A stretch of DNA of 64,000 nucleotides from Streptomyces sp. A0642 (GTDB lineage Bacteria > Actinomycetota > Actinomycetes > Streptomycetales > Streptomycetaceae): contig NZ_SSBL01000001.1 in the NCBI RefSeq assembly GCF_004795105.1, positions 62,001-126,000 of the forward strand. Reading direction: 5' to 3'. The notes beneath the pieces were generated by a model. It had not been told where the DNA came from. It did not search any database and was given only the letters and a program-made list of their open reading frames with translations. This document shows, in pieces, positions 16,887 through 25,284 of the stretch. A program made the translations under genes and the position numbers. Each line of letters opens with the position of its first letter. The first letter of the stretch is position 1.

Positions 16887-19334
16887 TCAGCCCCGGCGCA
16901 CCCGGCCCGCGATCCTCCGGCCGATCCGCCCGAGGGTGCGCCGGTCCCGGCGGTTCCACTCGTGGAACGCCTCCGCCCGGCCGCTGCTCCCCGAACGGCC
17001 CACGGCCTCCTCCACCGCCGCGACCTGCTCGGCGGAGAGCCTGCGGACGGCGGGGCGCAGGACCTCCTCCAGCAGGGCGGCGGCGGTCCGGCTCCACTCC
17101 GCTCCCGCGTGCGGATGAGCGGTCCAGACGGCGAAGCAGTCCGCCGCGTAGGCCGGTTCGGAACCCAGCCGGGAGCGGACGTCCGCGCCCCGTGCGGCCC
17201 GGTCGTACGCGGCGACGAGATCGGGGTCGCCGCTGTGCACGAGGGCGTACAGCTCGGCCTCCGGCCGGTCCGGTGCGAGCAGCCGCGTGGCGAGGGCCCC
17301 GAACGCGTGGCCGAGCACCTCCCCTTCCACCGGCTCGGCGTCCTTGCGCAGCGCACGGGCCCTCTCGGCCCACTCCGGCGCCGCCGTGTCCGACCGGATC
17401 TCGCGGGCGAAGTCGAGGAGGAGCAGCGCCGCGCGTTCGCGGCCCGCGATCTCCTGCGGGAAGCCGCGCAACAGGTCGTGGGCGAGTTCGGGCGCTTCCT
17501 CGTCCGTCGCCGGGGCGCCGAGCGCCGCGGCGACCAGGTGCGACCAGGTGCCGGCCGTCCGGTGGGCGTCCGACGTGGCGGCCTCCAGCAGCAGCCGCGC
17601 CTCGCCCGCCGTCATCGCACCCTTCTCCCACACCAGTCCCACGGCCGTCCGCAGCACCAGCGGCTCCGCGAACGGCGACATCCCGGCGGCCCGCAGCACC
17701 CGGTGCACCGCGCCCACCCGGTCCGCTCCGCAGCCGGCCTTGGCCCCCGGCGCCTCGGCGCACATCCGCAGATGGGGCAGCGCCTGGGTCCCGGTGAACG
17801 GCAGCGGAACCCGCCCCAGCAGCCGCTCGACCCCCGACGGGTCCTGGGGCGCGATCCGGTCGAGCGCGCCGAGCAGGGCCGTACGGACGTCGAACTGCTC
17901 GTCCATCAGCTCCAGCAGCGCGGGCCCCCAGCCCGGCTCGCCGTCCCCGGGCTCCAGCAGCGCGGGTGCGAGCCGGCCGACGACCGAGGGCAGTAGTTCC
18001 GCGCAGTCCACGCCGAGCAACCGGGCCACCCGCAGGAGCTGTACCGTCCTGGCGACCTCGAGACCGGTGCCGGCGCCGCTCAGCTCGGTGAGGATCTCCG
18101 GACCGAGCACCGAGGCGACGGCACCGCCCTCGGGACCGCTGAAGGCGGTGCGGCCCGGCAGCTCCACCGAGCCGTTGCCCCCGCGGACCGCTTCCGTGAC
18201 CAGCATGGCGGCCAGCGGGGCCGTGGTCGTCGCGGGGGAGCGTCCGTCGAGCGCGGCGAACAGCCGCCCCGCGGCGTCGAATTCGGGTCCGGTGCGGTCG
18301 TCGACCCCGGGTGCGGTCAGGGCGTCGACCAGCTGCCGGGTCCGTTTCGCGTCCAGCGCGTAGGGCCGCTCGGCGGCCCAGCTCGCGGCGGCGGCGCGCC
18401 CGCCCGTGCCCAGCGCGATGCCGGCGCACAGGGCCGTCACGGCCAACGGCCCCGCGGCGAACGGTTCCCCAGGCAGCTCGGAGGCCTCCCGGAACAGCTC
18501 CGGCGCGCGGCTCCGCCAGATCCGGGCGGCCGTCTCGGCCCAGGGGTCGGCCACGGCCCCCTCCGGACGCGGACCGGTACAGGTGTGCACGTGCAGACCG
18601 GGGCCCGTCAGGTCGTGTGCGTCCTGCGGCAGCACTCCCACGATGCGCTGCGGGGCGCGCAGCGGGTGGCGGGTGTACGTGGTGAACGTCAGCCGCTCGG
18701 CGAGACCGTCGGGCAGCGCGACACAGGCCAGCGCGATCCACCGGGCCACGTCCGCGCTCTGCCGCTCGACGAGCACGACCCGGCCGGAGTCGTCCTGCCC
18801 GCACAGCCGGCGCAGATCGGCCAGGACACCGGCGAGCCAGGGCCCTCGGGCGACGGCGAAGTCGTTGAGTCCCTCGCGGTCCCGGGCGTGGCCGGTGGCG
18901 GGCAGGCCGGCGAGCGGTCCGGGGTGCGTACGGTCCGGAGTCGTCGAGGCCCAGCGGCCGGACCGGCCGGCGGTGATCGGGAGCACCCCGCCCGGCAGCC
19001 GGGCGCCGGCGGGGAGATGCACCGCGTGCGCGTGGAAGCCCACGGCGGAGCCGGGCGAGGGCTGGACCGCCACGGTCCGGGCCAGCAGATGACTGCCGTC
19101 GGACAGCACGCTGAAGCTGAGCGCCTCGGGCAGCGCGCGCAACGCCGAGCCGGCGAGCCGGAGAGCGGTGCCGGTGGGTGTCTCGTACGCCAGGAGCGGC
19201 CCCGCCTCGGTGAGGGCGAACGCGGGTATCGCGGCGTCAACTGCCGTGAAGCGGCCCGGTATTGCCTCGGCCTCGCCGGTGCCGGGACCGTCCCCGCCGG
19301 TTGCGGAGGAGTAGTGCAACTGCGCGAGGCTCAT
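16887..19334 (-). CDS. GTPase-associated protein 1-like (GAP1-N2) conflict-system protein
   Basis: This 815-residue protein begins MSLAQLHYSSA and carries a GAP1-N2-like N-terminal domain of about 300 residues, with stretches such as GFHAHAVHLP and RLTFTTYTRHPLRAPQRIVGVLP. A long helical repeat-like remainder follows. In the actinobacterial NTP-dependent conflict systems described by the Aravind group, GAP1 proteins act with a dedicated GTPase. No GTPase gene is next to this copy, so it is an orphan or works in trans. The ATG at 19334 is chosen because the reading frame upstream enters the palindromic intergenic region. Confidence 0.75.
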   Translation of the reverse strand: MSLAQLHYSSATGGDGPGTGEAEAIPGRFTAVDAAIPAFALTEAGPLLAYETPTGTALRLAGSALRALPEALSFSVLSDGSHLLARTVAVQPSPGSAVGFHAHAVHLPAGARLPGGVLPITAGRSGRWASTTPDRTHPGPLAGLPATGHARDREGLNDFAVARGPWLAGVLADLRRLCGQDDSGRVVLVERQSADVARWIALACVALPDGLAERLTFTTYTRHPLRAPQRIVGVLPQDAHDLTGPGLHVHTCTGPRPEGAVADPWAETAARIWRSRAPELFREASELPGEPFAAGPLAVTALCAGIALGTGGRAAAASWAAERPYALDAKRTRQLVDALTAPGVDDRTGPEFDAAGRLFAALDGRSPATTTAPLAAMLVTEAVRGGNGSVELPGRTAFSGPEGGAVASVLGPEILTELSGAGTGLEVARTVQLLRVARLLGVDCAELLPSVVGRLAPALLEPGDGEPGWGPALLELMDEQFDVRTALLGALDRIAPQDPSGVERLLGRVPLPFTGTQALPHLRMCAEAPGAKAGCGADRVGAVHRVLRAAGMSPFAEPLVLRTAVGLVWEKGAMTAGEARLLLEAATSDAHRTAGTWSHLVAAALGAPATDEEAPELAHDLLRGFPQEIAGRERAALLLLDFAREIRSDTAAPEWAERARALRKDAEPVEGEVLGHAFGALATRLLAPDRPEAELYALVHSGDPDLVAAYDRAARGADVRSRLGSEPAYAADCFAVWTAHPHAGAEWSRTAAALLEEVLRPAVRRLSAEQVAAVEEAVGRSGSSGRAEAFHEWNRRDRRTLGRIGRRIAGRVRRG

Positions 19335-19650
19335 GCGTCGGCTCTCTTCGTCCCTGCCGTGAAGGTCCCCCTGCCACCCGCACCCGCCGTCCCGTGGTGG
19401 CAGCGCCGTCCCGGCAGAGCGACGACCCCGGCGGGGAGTGTTCCGCAGTCGCTGGGGCGACGCTATCAAGGACCCGCCCGGCGCTGCGGCGAGAAGGCGG
19501 AGCAACCGGGAGGGGGCGACGGCAGGTCCCGGGAGGCCGACGGCCGGTGGACCGTACGAGGCGCGTGCACGCGCCTCGTACGGTCCACCCCGGCCATGCA
19601 CCCGCCTTCGTGGCCGGGCGCGCTTCCCGCGCAGGTGAAGGGCCGTGCGG
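19335..19650. other. Intergenic region upstream of the GAP1-like gene
   Basis: This 316-bp stretch separates two minus-strand genes. It contains the promoter region of the GAP1-like gene and a 44-bp perfect palindrome. No other gene is supported here; the plus-strand readings lack a ribosome site. Confidence 0.6.
19546..19589. terminator. 44-bp perfect palindrome (22-bp arms, no spacer)
   Basis: Bases 19546-19567 and 19568-19589 are exact reverse complements centred on GTGCAC. In RNA this gives a stem of about 20 bp. It lies about 60 bp beyond the stop of the DUF4440 gene, so it may be its terminator, although there is no T-run and the perfect symmetry would also suit a protein-binding site. 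Confidence 0.7.
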
Positions 19651-20061
19651 TTACTGCCCGGGCGCCAGTACCGGGCTGTTGTGGTAGGCGGCGACGAGCC
19701 AGCGGCCGTCCCGCTTCTCGAAGACCCAGGTCGCGTTCACCTTGGCCGCGTCCGGCACCTCGGTCCGGCCGGGGAACAGGACGCCGGATTCACTGACGAG
19801 GATCGCGGCGTCCCCGCCGACGAAGCGGAGGCTCAACTGCCGGTTCTGCGTGGAGGTGTTCTTGAGCGGGCCGGCGAAGGCGAGGGCCATGCTCTCGCGG
19901 ATCACCTCTCGGCCGTCCCGGAGCGAGCCGGTCATGATGGCGGTCGCATCCGCGGTGTAGCCGGCGACCATGCCCTCGGCGTCACCGTTCTCCCACGCCT
20001 TGTAGGAGTCGGCCAGGACGGCCTGGATGGCGGCCTCGTCTTCCGCGCGACTGTCGGACAT
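19651..20061 (-). CDS. SnoaL-like/DUF4440 protein (SgcJ/EcaC type)
   Basis: This 136-residue NTF2-fold protein contains AAIQAVLADSYKAWENGDAEGMVAGY and WLVAAYHNSPV, characteristic of the SgcJ/EcaC subgroup, often labelled oxidoreductase although many members have no known activity. The ATG at 20061 has AGGGAG before it. It sits 100 bp downstream of an ECF sigma factor that itself ends in an NTF2-like domain, and the two are probably co-transcribed. Confidence 0.85.
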   Translation of the reverse strand: MSDSRAEDEAAIQAVLADSYKAWENGDAEGMVAGYTADATAIMTGSLRDGREVIRESMALAFAGPLKNTSTQNRQLSLRFVGGDAAILVSESGVLFPGRTEVPDAAKVNATWVFEKRDGRWLVAAYHNSPVLAPGQ

Positions 20062-20161
20062 CGGGTCTCCCTGGTGAGCGGTCCGCCGGGTGTTTCCGGC
20101 GGACTCGCCCCTACATACCGGCGGCACGGCCGGAACTCATCGCGTCCACGGAAACCGGCTG

Positions 20162-21145
20162 TCAGGCGGTCGCGAGTCCCTGGGCGTCGAGTCGCGCGGC
20201 CAGACCGAAGGACGCGAAGACCTCGGCTTCCCGGAACACCGAATTGCGGCTGATGCCCGCGGTGGTGACGGTGAGGATCTGGAGCGTGTGCAACGCGTAT
20301 CCCTCACCGACGCGCCGGTAGGCGGCGAAGCCGGGCTGGCCGTTGGCGGCGACGGGCTTCAGCGACCAGTCCGTTCCGGCGTGCTCGAAGACCCACTCCA
20401 TGAACAGGCCGTACCCGCCGCGCCCGGCGAACCAGTTGATCACCGGCGGCATCTCCATGATCACGTCATCGGTGAGCAGCCGCTGGATACCCTCGACATC
20501 GGCCCGCTCGAACGCCTTCATGTAGCGGTCGATCCACGCGCGCTGTTCGGCCGTCGACGGCTCGCCGGCCTGGTCGTGCCCGCCCCCGAACTCCTTCACC
20601 CGGGCCCGCGCGCGCTGCAGCGAACTGTTCACCGACGCCACGGTCGTGCCGAGGATGTCCGCCGCCTCGGCTGCGGAGAAGCCGAGCACCTCGCGCAGGA
20701 TCAGCGCCCCACGCTGACGCGCCGACAGATGCTGGAGTACGGCGGCGAAGGCCAGGCGCAGGCTGCTGCGCTCGATCACCGTCCCGGCCGGATCGCCCGC
20801 CCCCAGCAACGAGTCCGGCAAGGGCTGGAGCCAGGCGGTGTTCTCCCGCGACACGAGCGGCGCGAGCGGCTCCGACGCGGCCACCAGACCCGAGGGCAGC
20901 GGCCGGCGGCCTCGGGCCTCCAGAGCGGTCAGGCATACGTTCGTCGCGATCCGGTACAGCCAGGTGCGCAGGGAACCTCGCGTCTCGTCGTACTGCTCGC
21001 GTGCCCGCCAGGCCCTCAGACAGGTGTCCTGGACCAGGTCCTCGGCGTCATGAGCGGAGCCGAGCATCCGGTAGCAGTACGCCAGCAACTCCGAACGGTA
21101 CGGCTCGATCCTGCGAGCGAAGCCCTCTCCCCTGGCCGCTGTCAC
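20162..21145 (-). CDS. ECF sigma factor with C-terminal SnoaL-like domain
   Basis: This 327-residue sigma factor has region 2 (LLAYCYRMLGSAHDAEDLVQDTCLRAW, RTWLYRIATNVCL) and region 4 (LSARQRGALILREVLGFSAAEAADILGT, SVNSSLQRARARV). A SnoaL/NTF2-like domain of about 120 residues follows (WIDRYMKAFERADVEGIQRLLTDDVIMEMPP). This layout fits the TIGR02960-type SigX5 group, in which the tail is thought to regulate the sigma factor in place of a separate anti-sigma. The GTG at 21145 has GAGAGG upstream. The target promoters are unknown. Confidence 0.88.
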   Translation of the reverse strand: MTAARGEGFARRIEPYRSELLAYCYRMLGSAHDAEDLVQDTCLRAWRAREQYDETRGSLRTWLYRIATNVCLTALEARGRRPLPSGLVAASEPLAPLVSRENTAWLQPLPDSLLGAGDPAGTVIERSSLRLAFAAVLQHLSARQRGALILREVLGFSAAEAADILGTTVASVNSSLQRARARVKEFGGGHDQAGEPSTAEQRAWIDRYMKAFERADVEGIQRLLTDDVIMEMPPVINWFAGRGGYGLFMEWVFEHAGTDWSLKPVAANGQPGFAAYRRVGEGYALHTLQILTVTTAGISRNSVFREAEVFASFGLAARLDAQGLATA

Positions 21146-21346
21146 GTCCGCGCCTCTCCGCCGCTGTCGAGTGCACGATACCCAAGGGCCGAGGCCCGGC
21201 CCGGGCGGACCGGCAGGCCGCGGTCGCCGTCCCGTCCCCCGCGGGCGGCCGCCGGAATACCCGGGCCCGTGCGCGCGATGTAACCGTTGCCGGTACGACG
21301 AGTGCCGCGGAGTCGACCGCAGCCATGCAGGAGGGGACGGGAGCCG

Positions 21347-22234
21347 ATGAGCCTTCGCCAGTTCGAGTACGCCCTGGCCGTGGCCGAGGAGGGCTCGGTG
21401 ACGGCGGCGGCGGAGCGGCTGCGCGTCGCTCAGCCGTCGGTGTCCCAGCAGATCCGCGGCCTGGAGCGCGAGCTCGGCGTGGAACTGTTCGCCCGCACAC
21501 CCACCGGCCTCGTCGCCACCGTGGTCGGCCGCGCGTTCCTGCGGGAGGCGGAGGCCGCGGTGAGCGCGGCGCGGCGTGCCAGGGCGACGGCGCGGGCCGG
21601 TGCCGACGAACTGGCGGGCGAGCTGGTGGTCGCGGCGCAGATGGGCTTCGGCACGCGGCAGTGGCCGGGCGCCCTGGACGCGTTGCGGCGCCGCTACCCG
21701 CACCTGGAGGTGACGGTCTTCGAGGAGCCGAGCTCCGCGGAGCTGGAGCGGCTGTGCCGCCGGGGCGTGCTGGACCTCGCCCTGATGGCGGCGTGCGAGC
21801 GGAGCCCCGCGGACGCCCACCGCCTCGGTGACGAGGAGTTCGTGGTGGTGCTCGGTCCCGGCCACCGGCAGCTCGCCGCGGACCGGGTCGACCTGCGTGA
21901 GCTGGCGGGGGAGTCGTGGGTGAGGTTCGACCGCGACAGCGCGCTCGACGGCGTCCTGCTGAGCGTGCTCGGTGACAGCGGACTGATCCCGGCCACCGCC
22001 GCCCGCGTGTCCCAGACGGCGACCGCGGTGCGCTGGGCCGCCCACGGGCTGGGCGCGACGCTCGTGCCCGCCTCCGCTGTGCCCCAGGGCCACGAGCACC
22101 TCGTGCGCCCGGTGTTCCCGGCCGTGTCCCAGCCGGTCATCGCCGTGCTCCGGCAGGGCGCGGGCCCCGGGGAGACGGCCCTGCTCGACCTGCTGCGCCG
22201 GGAGAGCTGGACCGGGGCCGCCGCCTCGCGCTGA
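21347..22234 (+). CDS. LysR family transcriptional regulator
   Basis: This 295-residue LTTR has an N-terminal winged helix (LRQFEYALAVAEEGSVTAAAERLRVAQPSVSQQIRGLE) and a periplasmic-binding-like sensor domain (ELVVAAQMGFGTRQWPGAL onward). GGGAG precedes the ATG. It is divergent from the sigma factor gene and convergent with an SDR gene, whose promoter holds a T-N11-A dyad suitable for an LTTR. Either neighbour could be its target. Confidence 0.92.
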   Translation: MSLRQFEYALAVAEEGSVTAAAERLRVAQPSVSQQIRGLERELGVELFARTPTGLVATVVGRAFLREAEAAVSAARRARATARAGADELAGELVVAAQMGFGTRQWPGALDALRRRYPHLEVTVFEEPSSAELERLCRRGVLDLALMAACERSPADAHRLGDEEFVVVLGPGHRQLAADRVDLRELAGESWVRFDRDSALDGVLLSVLGDSGLIPATAARVSQTATAVRWAAHGLGATLVPASAVPQGHEHLVRPVFPAVSQPVIAVLRQGAGPGETALLDLLRRESWTGAAASR

Positions 22235-22251
22235 GCGACCCCGGAATACGC

Positions 22252-22283
22252 GCGGTGGCGGTACCCGTGGGCACCGCCACCGC
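22252..22283. terminator. Bidirectional terminator between lysR and SDR genes
   Basis: An 11-bp perfect stem (22252-22262 with 22273-22283) has a ten-base interior that can add CCC/GGG pairing. It lies between convergent stops. Confidence 0.7.
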
Positions 22284-22314
22284 CACCGCATTTCGCTTGC
22301 GGAATTCCGTGGAA

Positions 22315-23103
22315 TCAGCCCCGGGGGAATTCCCCGCCGTCCACGGTGAGAATGTTTCCCGTCACCCAGCTCGCCCTTTCGGAAACGAGGAAGAGCACCG
22401 CGTCGGCGATGTCGTCGGGCCGGCCGACCCGCCCCAGTGGCACGCCGCCGTTGTCCGCTCCCGTACCCGGGACCATGCGCGCCCACGCGTCCCGCGTCGC
22501 CTCGCCGCCGGGGGTCTCGGTCCTGCCGGGGCTGACGATGTTGACCCGGACGCCGAACGGCGCCAGTTCCAGGGCCAGCCCCCGGCTGTAGTTCTCCAGC
22601 GCCGCCTTCGCCGCCGTGTAGTGCAGGAACGGCGGGGGCGTGAACGGGGTCGCGGCCGAGGAGACGTGCACGATCGTCCCCGAGCGCTGTTCCCGCATCG
22701 CGGGCGCCAGCAGCGCGTCCAGCCGTACGGACGCCAGGTAGTTCAGATCGAGCTGGTCCTGCCACTCCTCGTCGGGGATGTCGGCGGTGTGCCGGAACGG
22801 CCCGGCGCCGCCCGCGTTGTTGACGAGGATGTCCACCCCGCCGAGCACGTCCTGTGCGGCGGCGGCGAGGGTCTCCGCCCCGGCCCGGGTCCGCACGTCG
22901 GCCTCGACGAAGGTGACGCCTTCCGGCACCGCGCCGGCCGCCGACCGCGCGGTCGTGAGCACCTCGGCGCCCGCTTCCCGGAGTTGGCGCACGATGGCCG
23001 CCCCGATCCCACGGGACCCGCCTGTGACGAGGGCCCGCTTTCCGGTGAGTTCCCGCTTCCCGGCGCGTTCCCGCTTTTCCGGTGCAATCTCCGTAGGGGT
23101 CAT
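22315..23103 (-). CDS. SDR family oxidoreductase
   Basis: This 262-residue classical short-chain dehydrogenase has the cofactor motif TGGSRGIG (27-34), NNAG, the catalytic Ser region HVSSAAT and YTAAK, and ends with VTGNILTVDGGEFPRG. It uses NAD(P)H; the substrate is unknown. The N-terminal 20 residues are charged and unusually long for the family, so an internal start is possible. A LysR-like box lies in its promoter. Confidence 0.9.
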   Translation of the reverse strand: MTPTEIAPEKRERAGKRELTGKRALVTGGSRGIGAAIVRQLREAGAEVLTTARSAAGAVPEGVTFVEADVRTRAGAETLAAAAQDVLGGVDILVNNAGGAGPFRHTADIPDEEWQDQLDLNYLASVRLDALLAPAMREQRSGTIVHVSSAATPFTPPPFLHYTAAKAALENYSRGLALELAPFGVRVNIVSPGRTETPGGEATRDAWARMVPGTGADNGGVPLGRVGRPDDIADAVLFLVSERASWVTGNILTVDGGEFPRG

Positions 23104-23228
23104 GCCTCTGGTCCTCTCTCCATGCCGTACGCGTCCGCTCGGCTGACGTGGAATGCGTTGTCGCCGAGCTGTTTTGACGGTACGCAGGGGAGAGAACCGG
23201 AGGCAAAGACCAAATGTCAGCAGGTGCT

Positions 23229-23243
23229 ATAGGGAATTCCTAT
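23229..23243. promoter_or_regulatory. T-N11-A dyad, putative LysR-type operator
   Basis: ATAGG-GAATT-CCTAT is a perfect dyad with 5-bp arms and fits the T-N11-A rule of LysR-type boxes. It lies about 130 bp upstream of the SDR start and about 30 bp beyond the end of the RidA-type gene. Confidence 0.4.
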
Positions 23244-23272
23244 GGCACTGCGGACCGCGGCCGGCGGCCGTC

Positions 23273-23683
23273 TCAGGAGTCGAGGACCGCGGCGACGGAC
23301 TCGATCTCCACGAGCTGGTCCTGGTAGCCGAGCACGGTGACGCCCATCAGGGTGCTGGGCACGTCGTGGTCGCCGAACGCCTCCCGGACCACCTTCCAGG
23401 CGGTCACCAGGTCCTCCTGCCGGGTGGAGGCGACGAGTACGCGCGTGCTGATGACGTCCCGCAAGGACGCGCCCGCGTCCTCGAGCGCGGTCCGCATGTT
23501 CTCCAGGGCCTTCGCCGCCTGGCCCGCGTAGTCGCCGGCCGCCGCAGTGGATCCGTCCTCGTTGAGCGGGCAGGCGCCCGCGAGGAAGATCAGCCGTGCC
23601 TCGGCGGGGGCCGTGGCGGCGTAGGCGTACTCGGCGACGTCGGACAGGGTGGCGGAACGTATGAGGGTGACGGCACGGGGCAT
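23273..23683 (-). CDS. RidA family protein
   Basis: This 136-residue YjgF/RidA-fold protein contains IFLAGACPLNEDGST, AGQAAKALENMRTALEDAGASLRDVISTRVLV and VEIESVAAVL. RidA proteins hydrolyse reactive enamines released by PLP enzymes. The Arg that binds the carboxylate in true RidA appears in DVISTRVLV, so activity is plausible, but subgroup assignment is uncertain. It is downstream of the TsaC-like gene on the same strand with a hairpin between them. Confidence 0.85.
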   Translation of the reverse strand: MPRAVTLIRSATLSDVAEYAYAATAPAEARLIFLAGACPLNEDGSTAAAGDYAGQAAKALENMRTALEDAGASLRDVISTRVLVASTRQEDLVTAWKVVREAFGDHDVPSTLMGVTVLGYQDQLVEIESVAAVLDS

Positions 23684-23732
23684 GGTCGGTCAGGTCCTCC
23701 GGTGTGAGGGGGCAGGGGAATCGCGGGCCCGG

Positions 23733-23760
23733 GCGGGCCGGGATCGTGGACCCGGCCCGC
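23733..23760. terminator. Hairpin after the TsaC-like gene
   Basis: A 10-bp perfect stem GCGGGCCGGG/CCCGGCCCGC with an eight-base loop lies just beyond the TsaC-like stop on the minus strand. Confidence 0.6.
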
Positions 23761-23766
23761 GCCCGT

Positions 23767-24387
23767 CTACTCGAAGCGGGAGGGGTCGCCGGCTCCGCGC
23801 CGTACGATCTCCGGCTCGCCGCCGGAGAAGTCGATCACGGTGGTCGGCTCCGTGCCGCAGTCGCCGGAGTCGACGACGACGTCCACCTCGTGGTCGAGGC
23901 GTTCCTTGATCTCCCAGCCCTGGGTCATCGGCTCCTCCTCGTCGGGCAGGAGCAGGGTGCTGGAGAGCAGCGGCTCGCCGAGCTCCTCCAACACCGCCTG
24001 GACGACGGCGTGATCGGGGATGCGGACCCCGACGGTCTTCTTCTTCGGGTGCAGCAGCTGACGCGGCACCTCCTTCGTCGCCGGAAGGATGAAGGTGTAC
24101 TGGCCGGGCGTCGCGGCCTTGATCGCGCGGAACACGTCGTTGTCGATCTGGACGAACTGCCCGAGCTGGGCGAAGTTCTGGCACATGAGCGTGAAGTGGT
24201 GGCGGTCGTCGAGGTTGCGGATCGCGCGGATGCGGGAGATGCCGTCACGGCTGCCGAGCTGGCACCCGAGGGCGTAACAGGAGTCCGTCGGATACGCGAC
24301 GAGCGAGCCGGAGCGGATGCTTTCGGCCACGCTGGTGATGGTGCGCCGCTGGGGATTTTCCGGGTGTACGTCGAAATACTTCGCCAT
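23767..24387 (-). CDS. Sua5/YciO/YrdC family threonylcarbamoyl-AMP synthase-like protein
   Basis: This 206-residue YrdC-domain protein shows the nucleotide-site segments SLVAYPTDSCYALGCQ and LPATKEVPRQLLHPKKKTVGVRIPDH. Members either make threonylcarbamoyl-AMP for the tRNA t6A modification or, in the YciO branch, have a related unknown role. The MAKYFDVHPENPQRRTI start and the DEEEPMTQGWEI segment resemble YciO more than the essential TsaC, so another copy may exist elsewhere. It is divergent from the marR gene across the AT-rich operator region. Confidence 0.85.
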   Translation of the reverse strand: MAKYFDVHPENPQRRTITSVAESIRSGSLVAYPTDSCYALGCQLGSRDGISRIRAIRNLDDRHHFTLMCQNFAQLGQFVQIDNDVFRAIKAATPGQYTFILPATKEVPRQLLHPKKKTVGVRIPDHAVVQAVLEELGEPLLSSTLLLPDEEEPMTQGWEIKERLDHEVDVVVDSGDCGTEPTTVIDFSGGEPEIVRRGAGDPSRFE

Positions 24388-24563
24388 CCGGCGAGTCTAC
24401 GGCGGGGGCGGCGGGCGGTCCGAGGTAAAGGCGGGCAGTTCGGCCCCGGAGAGGGGCAGGACAACCGCTTCGGGTGGTGGAGCTCGGCTCAAACATTTCA
24501 GGCCATGTCGCATCGGGCCCGCATCGGGCCACGCTCCCGCCGTTCGGGGCCGGGGAGCGATAG

Positions 24564-24617
24564 TGCATCATGCACGTGAAGTGCATGATGCATAGATCAT
24601 GCATGGTGCACATCTAT
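24564..24617. promoter_or_regulatory. Nested TGCAT palindromes, putative MarR operator and promoter
   Basis: A perfect dyad with 12-bp arms (TGCATCATGCAC at 24564-24575, its complement at 24581-24592) and a five-base spacer is followed by overlapping dyads: TGCATGAT/ATCATGCA (24582-24589 and 24596-24603) and ATAGAT/ATCTAT (24592-24597 and 24612-24617). A -10-like TATGAT overlaps the end (24615-24620). The block is AT-rich in a GC-rich genome and lies upstream of a marR gene, as expected for autoregulation. Confidence 0.75.
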
Positions 24618-24687
24618 GATATATATGTGCAAAAGAGGTCGCCCCACCCTACGGGGAGGCGAGCCCGGCAGTCGAAGGAAGCCTCGC

Positions 24688-25134
24688 GTGGACGTACCTG
24701 TGGACCGGATTGAGTTCGAGACGATGCTTCTCGGGCGCCACATGAATCTGCTCGCCTCGAGGGGCGGGGGCCGGCTCGACCGGAGTGCCTACATCCTGCT
24801 CAGCCGCATCCGGGTCGAGGGTCCCATGTCCATCGGTCAGCTCCGGGACGCCTTCGGCCTGGACACCTCCACGCTCAACCGTCAGACCGCCGCCATGCTG
24901 CGCGCCGGCGTCGTCGAGCGCATCCCGGACCCGGACGGGGGCATCGCCCGGAAGTTCGTCATCACGCCGGAGGGCGAGCAGCGCCTGGACAACGACCGCG
25001 CCGAGAACCTCAAGGGCCTGGGGACGCTGCTGGCCGACTGGACGCCGGAGGAGGTCACCCAGCTCGCGGACAACCTCGCCCGCCTCAACCGTGACATCGA
25101 ACGGCTCGACGGGCGTCCCTGGCCTCGGGACTGA
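24688..25134 (+). CDS. MarR family transcriptional regulator
   Basis: This 148-residue winged-helix protein has the MarR core ILLSRIRVEGPMSIGQLRDAFGLDTSTLNRQTAAMLRAGVVERIPDPDGG (quoted in part: IGQLRDAFGLDTSTLNRQ) and a beta-wing with an Arg-Lys before FVITPEG. The GTG at 24688 has AAGGAA seven bases upstream. A longer reading starts with ATG at 24616, but that ATG lies inside the -10 box and has no ribosome site. It probably binds the palindrome cluster ahead of it and may also control the divergent TsaC-like gene or the hydrolase downstream. Confidence 0.9.
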   Translation: MDVPVDRIEFETMLLGRHMNLLASRGGGRLDRSAYILLSRIRVEGPMSIGQLRDAFGLDTSTLNRQTAAMLRAGVVERIPDPDGGIARKFVITPEGEQRLDNDRAENLKGLGTLLADWTPEEVTQLADNLARLNRDIERLDGRPWPRD

Positions 25135-25284
25135 GTGCGGGCGCGGCCGGGCGCACGGGTGGCCGGCCCGCGTCAGGTCCTCCAGGCCCCTCGGGCGCGG
25201 ATCCGTGCGAGCCGCCGCCTCCCCGTCCGCCCTCTGGGTACGGTGGGGCGACGCGTGCGGGACCGCTGCGAACGGGGGTACGGA

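Noticed and set aside
21146..23206. Very long upstream extension of the sigma factor frame (1014 codons in all)
   Set aside because: It runs antisense through the lysR and SDR genes; a good GTG with GAGAGG at 21145 gives a normal-length sigma factor.
24616..24687. ATG start giving the MarR protein 24 extra residues
   Set aside because: The ATG overlaps the -10-like TATGAT and lacks a ribosome site; the GTG at 24688 has AAGGAA at the right distance.
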